From contig NCCO01000044.1 of NCBI GenBank assembly GCA_002279705.1, forward strand, positions 1 to 38,395: a stretch of 38,395 nt of DNA, written 5' to 3'. Each line of letters starts with the position of its first letter. Position 1 is the stretch's first letter. Made by a program: the position numbers and the translations under genes. The notes beneath the pieces are model-generated. The model was not told the origin of the DNA. It was given only the letters and a program-made list of their open reading frames with translations, and did not search any database. Below are positions 34,559-38,395 of the stretch, piece after piece. Origin of the DNA: Allobosea sp. 12-68-7 (GTDB taxonomy: Bacteria; Pseudomonadota; Alphaproteobacteria; Rhizobiales; Beijerinckiaceae).

Positions 34559-35377
34559 ATGCCCACTTTTTCACCGCCGATGGCCGACGCCGATTTCGCG
34601 ATGACCGCTCACGCCCCGCCGGCGCGCTCCTCCCGCCCGGCCCGCCGCCGCGCCCGCCCCGGTCTCAAGCCGGTGCTGATCGTGCTGCATCAGGAGCATT
34701 CGACGGCCGGCCGGGTCGGCCGGCTGCTGCAGGCGCGCGGCCATGCGCTCGACATCCGCAAGCCGCGCTATGGCGACCCGCTGCCGGAGACGATGCGCGA
34801 CCATGCCGGTGCGGTGATCTTCGGCGGGCCGATGTCGGCCAATGACCCCGATGATTTCGTCAAGGCCGAGATCGACTGGATCAATGTCTGCCTGAAGGAA
34901 GAGGCGTCATATCTCGGCATCTGCCTGGGCGCGCAGATGCTGGCGCGGACGCTGGGCGGCCGGGTCTACACCCATCCGGAGGGGCGCGCCGAGGTCGGCT
35001 ATTACGGGCTCGACCTCACCGATCACGGCCGCGAGCATGCGGCGGAAGCCGGCTTCGACTGGCCCGCCACCGTCTATCAATGGCACCGCGAGGGCTTCGA
35101 CTGCCCGCCCGGCGCCCAGTGCCTGGCGACCGGCGGCGATTTTCCGGTCCAGGCGATCCGCTCGGGACCGCGCGCCTACGGCATCCAGTTCCACCCGGAG
35201 GTGACGCCGGCGATGATGTGCCGCTGGTCGGTCCGCGGGCATGAGCGCACGCTGATGCCCGGCGCCCAGCTGCGCCATCTGCATCTCGAGGGCTGGTATC
35301 AGCACGACCCGGCGATCCGCCGCTGGCTCGACGGCTTTCTCGACCACTGGCTCGCCGCAGCAACGGACCCCGCGTGA
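34559..35377 (+). CDS. Class I glutamine amidotransferase-like protein
   Basis: Predicted glutamine-hydrolysing (or related gamma-glutamyl) enzyme with the GMP synthase-type class I amidotransferase domain. After a basic, low-complexity N-tail, the conserved part begins LKPVLIVLHQEHSTAGRVG. It has VIFGGPMSAND, the nucleophile elbow GICLGAQM (Cys), YQWHREGFDCP, and the His/Glu pair in GIQFHPEVT, so the catalytic triad is complete. No synthetase domain is attached. The start is uncertain: ATG 34559, 34580 and 34601 are all possible and none has a strong ribosome site. It is coupled by GTGA to the DadA-like oxidase gene, suggesting joint action on an amino-acid-type compound. Confidence 0.85.
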   Translation: MPTFSPPMADADFAMTAHAPPARSSRPARRRARPGLKPVLIVLHQEHSTAGRVGRLLQARGHALDIRKPRYGDPLPETMRDHAGAVIFGGPMSANDPDDFVKAEIDWINVCLKEEASYLGICLGAQMLARTLGGRVYTHPEGRAEVGYYGLDLTDHGREHAAEAGFDWPATVYQWHREGFDCPPGAQCLATGGDFPVQAIRSGPRAYGIQFHPEVTPAMMCRWSVRGHERTLMPGAQLRHLHLEGWYQHDPAIRRWLDGFLDHWLAAATDPA

Positions 35378-36588
35378 CCCGCACAGCCCTCGTCCTCGGC
35401 GCCGGCATGGTCGGCGTCTCCTGCGCGCTCTCGCTCCAGAAGCGCGGCTTTGCGGTGACCCTGATCGACCGCCGCGAGCCCGGCCGCGAAACCTCCTACG
35501 GCAATGCCGGCGTGCTCGCCCGCTCCTCGATCGTGCCGCTGAACAATCCCGGGCTCTACGGCAAGATCAGGAGCTATCTCGGCAACCGCCACCCGGCGCT
35601 GAACCTGGACTGGTCGCGCGCGCTCACCCGCCCCGGCTGGCTGCTGCGCTTCCTGTGGGAGGCGCGTCCCTCCAAGGCGGCGGCGCGCATCGCCGCGCTG
35701 GAGTCCCTCACGAGCAGCACGGTCGAGCGCCACCGCGCGCTGATGGCGGAGGCCGGGGTCACGCATCGGCTGCGCGAGACCGGCACGCTCAAGCTCTGGC
35801 GCAGCGAGGCCGGCCATGCGGCGGCCCAGGCCGAGCACGACTTCCTGAAGGCGCATGGCATCACCTCGCAGGTGCTCGACCGGCAGGGCATTTCGGGCGT
35901 CGAGCCGGCGCTGAACCCGATCTTCCATGCCGGCCTGCTCTGCCTGGAGAACGCCTCGGTCGATTCGCCGGGCGCCGTGACACAGGCCTATGCCGAGCTG
36001 TTCGCGCAGCGCGGCGGGCGGCTGGAAGTCGAGCGCGACGCGTCCCCACAGCAACTGCACCACTTCCAGGATGACGTAGGACAGGCCGAAGGTCACCAGC
36101 AGCTCGGGCACATGGCCGAACTTGTGCACATGGGCCTCGACCCCAGGCTCGACGTCGAGCGCGGCTATCACCGCCATCTGCGGGCGAAGCCGGGCGCCAG
36201 GCTGTCGCGGCCGGTCTACGACGTCGACGCGGCCTATTTCATGGCACCGATGGAAGAGGGCTACCGCGTCACCAGCGGCGTCGATCTCAGCCACCGCGAC
36301 GCACCCGACAACCACCGCCAGATCGACCAGGTCACGATGAGCGCGCGCGAGGCCTTCCCGCTCGACGAATTCGCCGGGGACACCTGGCGCGGCGCGCGGC
36401 CGACCCTGCCGGATTCACTGCCGATGATCGGCGAGGCGCCGCGCAACCCCGGCCTCTGGCTCGCCTTCGGCAACCAGCATCTCGGCTTCTCGACGGGCCC
36501 GATCACGGGCGAGATCGTCGCCACCCTGGTCTGCGGCGAGACGCCGCCGGTGGACCCGACGCCGTTCGCGCCGGGGCGTTATCTTTGA
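35374..36588 (+). CDS. DadA-type FAD-dependent D-amino-acid dehydrogenase, middle segment replaced
   Basis: FAD oxidoreductase of the DAO/DadA family (404 residues). The N-terminal FAD motif VLGAGMVGVSCALSLQKRG (8-26), SYGNAGVLARSSIVP and FLWEARPSKAAARIAAL are normal. So is the C-terminal part ERGYHRHLRAKPG (262-274), YRVTSGVDL, RPTLPDSLPMIGEAPRNPGLWLAFGNQHLGFSTGPITGEI. Residues 222-260 do not look like the family: the expected FAD-contact strand (VVALGPWS-like) is absent. Instead the DNA reads, in antisense, as a LivH-type permease fragment between GTCGAGCGCG direct repeats. The frame is kept open. The enzyme is probably impaired unless the segment was repurposed. GTG start overlaps the amidotransferase stop. 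Confidence 0.8.
   Translation: MTRTALVLGAGMVGVSCALSLQKRGFAVTLIDRREPGRETSYGNAGVLARSSIVPLNNPGLYGKIRSYLGNRHPALNLDWSRALTRPGWLLRFLWEARPSKAAARIAALESLTSSTVERHRALMAEAGVTHRLRETGTLKLWRSEAGHAAAQAEHDFLKAHGITSQVLDRQGISGVEPALNPIFHAGLLCLENASVDSPGAVTQAYAELFAQRGGRLEVERDASPQQLHHFQDDVGQAEGHQQLGHMAELVHMGLDPRLDVERGYHRHLRAKPGARLSRPVYDVDAAYFMAPMEEGYRVTSGVDLSHRDAPDNHRQIDQVTMSAREAFPLDEFAGDTWRGARPTLPDSLPMIGEAPRNPGLWLAFGNQHLGFSTGPITGEIVATLVCGETPPVDPTPFAPGRYL
36028..36163 (-). other. Antisense fragment resembling livH inside the dadA-like gene
   Basis: Read on the minus strand, the segment encodes HVHKFGHVPELLVTFGL followed by SYVILEVVQLLWGRV, the appearance of a membrane segment of a LivH-type branched-chain amino acid ABC permease. 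It is bounded by 10-bp direct repeats GTCGAGCGCG (36028-36037 and 36154-36163), whose starts are 126 bp (42 codons) apart. It is only a fragment: no start, no stop and no flanking permease sequence on either side. Confidence 0.65.
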
Positions 36589-36894
36589 ATGGACCAGCCT
36601 GAACCCATCGCCAGTCGAACATTCGAGTTGGGGCGAACCGGGATCGTAACGGCCAGCTTCTTTGCCCCGATCCCAGACCGGGCTGACTGGTGCTGCGCCT
36701 ATCGAATCGAATGGCCAGGCCGCGCCCAAGACGGCAAGGCTTTGGGCGTCGACAGCGTTCAAGCACTGTTGCTCGCGATGAAGATGGTCTGGGCGGAACT
36801 GGCAAACGCGCCCGAGACGATCTCGGAGGGATTGACCTGGCTTGGGATGTCCGACCTCGGACTGCCCGGCGTTGAACCGCCAAACGCCTCCTGA
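36589..36894 (+). CDS. Small hypothetical protein after the DadA-like gene
   Basis: A 101-residue soluble protein beginning right at the dadA-like stop (TGAATG). It runs FELGRTGIVTASFFAPIPDRADWCCAYRIEW, then GKALGVDSVQALLLAMKMVWAEL, then a short tail. The shape, a beta-hairpin region followed by a conserved-looking GVDSxQAL helix, is reminiscent of small uncharacterised families with that motif, but I cannot name one. No ribosome site is obvious; translational coupling to dadA is likely. GC is lower than in neighbouring genes. Confidence 0.7.
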   Translation: MDQPEPIASRTFELGRTGIVTASFFAPIPDRADWCCAYRIEWPGRAQDGKALGVDSVQALLLAMKMVWAELANAPETISEGLTWLGMSDLGLPGVEPPNAS

Positions 36895-36944
36895 ACCCGA
36901 CCGTCGATGACGCCGTGCGGCCCACTCGTCGCGGCAAGACGCGG

Positions 36945-36967
36945 ATGGTCGGGACAAGCCCGACCAT
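36945..36967. repeat. Short dispersed hairpin (ATGGTCGGG arms)
   Basis: ATGGTCGGG-ACAAG-CCCGACCAT is a perfect 9-bp stem with a 5-base loop in the gap between the small hypothetical gene and sdhB. It is of the same general kind as the other REP-like hairpins here. No T-run follows. Confidence 0.7.
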
Positions 36968-37023
36968 GACGGAAAGGGCGCGCCACATCAGAGTGACGCC
37001 GATCGCCGAAGCGCGCGAAAATT

Positions 37024-37045
37024 CGCCAGCGTGAGTCGGCTGGCG
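37024..37045 (-). terminator. Candidate terminator of the sdh operon
   Basis: CGCCAGC and GCTGGCG (7-bp arms, 8-base loop) are followed on the minus strand by AATTTT. It lies about 100 bp past the sdhB stop. The stem is short and the T-run is only four bases, so this is tentative. Confidence 0.4.
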
Positions 37046-37141
37046 TGGCGGCCGAGAACCGGAGCGGAGCGGATATCGGTCCGTGAGCACCGGAAGCGCA
37101 GGCCGTCGCGTCAGACGGCCGCGCTCGCGGATTTGCGCACC

Positions 37142-37927
37142 TCAGACCTGGCGCGCCACCATCATCTTCTTGACCTCCGCGATCGCCTTGGCCGGGTTCA
37201 GGCCCTTGGGGCAGGCGTTCGCGCAGTTCATGATGGTGTGGCAGCGATAGAGCCGGAAGGGGTCCTCGAGATTGTCGAGGCGCTCGCCGGTCTGCTCGTC
37301 GCGCGAGTCGATGAGCCAGCGATAGGCCTGAAGCAGGGCGGCCGGGCCGAGATAGCGGTCGCCGTTCCACCAGTAGCTCGGGCAGGAGGTGGTGCAGCAG
37401 GCGCAGAGGATGCACTCATAGAGCCCGTCGAGCTTCTCGCGGTCCTCGCGGCCCTGCTTCCACTCCTTCTCGGGCGCCGGCGTCGTGGTCTGCAGCCAGG
37501 GCTCGATCGAGGCGTGCTGGGCGTAGAACTGGGTCAGGTCCGGCACCAGGTCCTTGATCACCGGCATATGCGGCAGCGGGTAGATCGCGACACGGCCCTT
37601 GGATCCGCATTCGTCGATGCCCGTGGTGCAGGCGAGACCGTTCTTGCCGTCCATGTTCATGGCGCAGGAGCCACAGATGCCCTCGCGGCAGGAGCGGCGG
37701 AAGGTCAGCGTCGGGTCGATCTTGGACTTGATCCAGATCAGCGCGTCCAGGACCATCGGCCCGCAATCCTCGCGGTCGACAAAGTACGTGTCGGTGCGCG
37801 GATTTGAGGTGTCGTCGGGGCTCCAGCGATAGACCTTGAACTCGGTCAGCTTCGCGGCCCCGGCCGGCTTCGGCCAGGTCTTGCCCTCGACGAGGCGGGA
37901 GTTCTGCGGAAGTTTGAATTCGGCCAT
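37142..37927 (-). CDS. sdhB: Succinate dehydrogenase iron-sulfur subunit
   Basis: Electron-transfer subunit of complex II, carrying three Fe-S clusters between SdhA flavin and membrane quinone. The 261-residue product has the 2Fe-2S cysteines in [18 protein letters not shown]...LACTT and the 4Fe-4S motif [16 protein letters not shown]. The 3Fe-4S ligand region is [23 protein letters not shown]. It follows sdhA by 14 bp on the same strand, in the usual order; sdhC and sdhD would lie beyond the window upstream of sdhA. ATG 37927 gives the normal N-terminus. Confidence 0.97.
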   Translation of the reverse strand: MAEFKLPQNSRLVEGKTWPKPAGAAKLTEFKVYRWSPDDTSNPRTDTYFVDREDCGPMVLDALIWIKSKIDPTLTFRRSCREGICGSCAMNMDGKNGLACTTGIDECGSKGRVAIYPLPHMPVIKDLVPDLTQFYAQHASIEPWLQTTTPAPEKEWKQGREDREKLDGLYECILCACCTTSCPSYWWNGDRYLGPAALLQAYRWLIDSRDEQTGERLDNLEDPFRLYRCHTIMNCANACPKGLNPAKAIAEVKKMMVARQV

Positions 37928-37941
37928 CTGTCAAATCGTCC

Positions 37942-38395
37942 TCAGTACACCCGCGCCTTGGGCTTGATGTACTCGATGTCGTTCGAGAGCGTGTAGGTGT
38001 GGACCGGGCGGTCGTCGAGCGTGACGGTGCGGTTCTCGTCGTCGATCCAGGACAGCGTGTGCTTCATCCAGTCCTTGTCGTCGCGGTTCGGATAATCCTC
38101 GCGGGCATGGGCGCCGCGGCTCTCGGGGCGGTTCAGCGCCGAGTCCATGGTGACGACGGCCTGGGTGATCAGGTTGTCGAACTCCAGCGTCTCGATCAGG
38201 TCTGAGTTCCAGATCAGCGAGCGGTCCTTGGTGCCGATGTCGGTGATGCCGGCCCAGACCTCGTGGATGAGCTTGTGGCCCTCTTCCAGCGTCTCGCCGG
38301 TCCGGTAGACGGCGCAGTTGTCCTGCATCGTGCGCTGCATCCTGCCGCGCAGGTCGGCGGTCGGCGTGCTCCCCGAGGCGTTGCGGTAGCGGTCG
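37942..38395 (-). CDS. sdhA: Succinate dehydrogenase flavoprotein subunit, C-terminal part
   Basis: Only the last ~150 residues are in the window; the frame runs out of the right edge. The visible part is the C-terminal helical and capping region: [25 protein letters not shown], then [37 protein letters not shown], and the ending YIKPKARVY that closes alphaproteobacterial SdhA proteins. The [18 protein letters not shown] motif includes the conserved Arg/His region near the active site. It is co-transcribed with sdhB. Confidence 0.96.
   Translation of the reverse strand, partial: DRYRNASGSTPTADLRGRMQRTMQDNCAVYRTGETLEEGHKLIHEVWAGITDIGTKDRSLIWNSDLIETLEFDNLITQAVVTMDSALNRPESRGAHAREDYPNRDDKDWMKHTLSWIDDENRTVTLDDRPVHTYTLSNDIEYIKPKARVY

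Overview
The window reads as ordinary chromosome of a high-GC alphaproteobacterium of the order Hyphomicrobiales (Rhizobiales). The support is the rluD-rpoH pair, the heme-linked mitofilin/hemY block facing tsaD-gpsA, the ftsE-ftsX-ydcF-plsC run with a divergent zinc-ribbon gene, DUF2125, an MJ0042-type zinc finger protein, and dispersed palindromes of the CCGTCAT...ATGACGG type. A Bosea- or Methylobacterium-like organism would fit, but the genus cannot be fixed from the sequence alone. No rRNA, tRNA, CRISPR array, insertion sequence or phage structural block was seen.

Layout. 1-2.8 kb: a partial minus-strand gene, prfC, and an OmpW-type porin behind a near-perfect FNR-type box. 2.8-4.8 kb: an Lrp/AsnC regulator divergent from a cysteine-dioxygenase-like gene, then a GH19 muralytic enzyme between two palindromic repeats. 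4.8-8.5 kb: a Cys/Met PLP enzyme divergent from tspO, then hpt with a single-domain response regulator, and an MJ0042 zinc-ribbon membrane protein. 8.7-12.5 kb: ftsE-ftsX-ydcF-plsC and a small hypothetical gene. 12.6-16.6 kb: chaC, a DUF2125 gene, rpoH and rluD. 16.6-22.9 kb: hemY (C-terminus out of frame), a single reading frame joining HemD to a mitofilin/Mic60-like protein, and the divergent, coupled tsaD-gpsA-hypothetical run. 22.9-26.9 kb: an EVE protein, a DUF2235 hydrolase and acs with a strong terminator. 26.9-29.2 kb: a gene-free, fold-prone stretch followed by a toxin/immunity-like pair. 29.2-34.4 kb: a tetR-MFP-RND efflux operon with a 34-bp operator over the tetR start. 34.5-36.9 kb: a glutamine amidotransferase, a DadA-type oxidase carrying a foreign segment, and a small hypothetical gene. 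37.1-38.4 kb: sdhB and the end of sdhA.

Most of the window is conserved housekeeping: translation (prfC, tsaD, rluD), division (ftsEX), phospholipid synthesis (gpsA, plsC), heme-linked functions, acetate activation and the TCA cycle. The parts most worth a second look are: (i) the 27.4-29.2 kb pair, whose first gene has a QPRVPAG...GGQWT N-terminal motif and a PD-(D/E)XK-like C-terminus in clearly lower-GC DNA, coupled by ATGA to a probable immunity gene; (ii) the dadA-like gene whose middle is replaced, in frame and in antisense, by what looks like a piece of a LivH-type permease gene between 10-bp direct repeats; (iii) the HemD-mitofilin fusion and the neighbouring hemY frameshift; (iv) the structured, gene-free 26.9-27.4 kb region.
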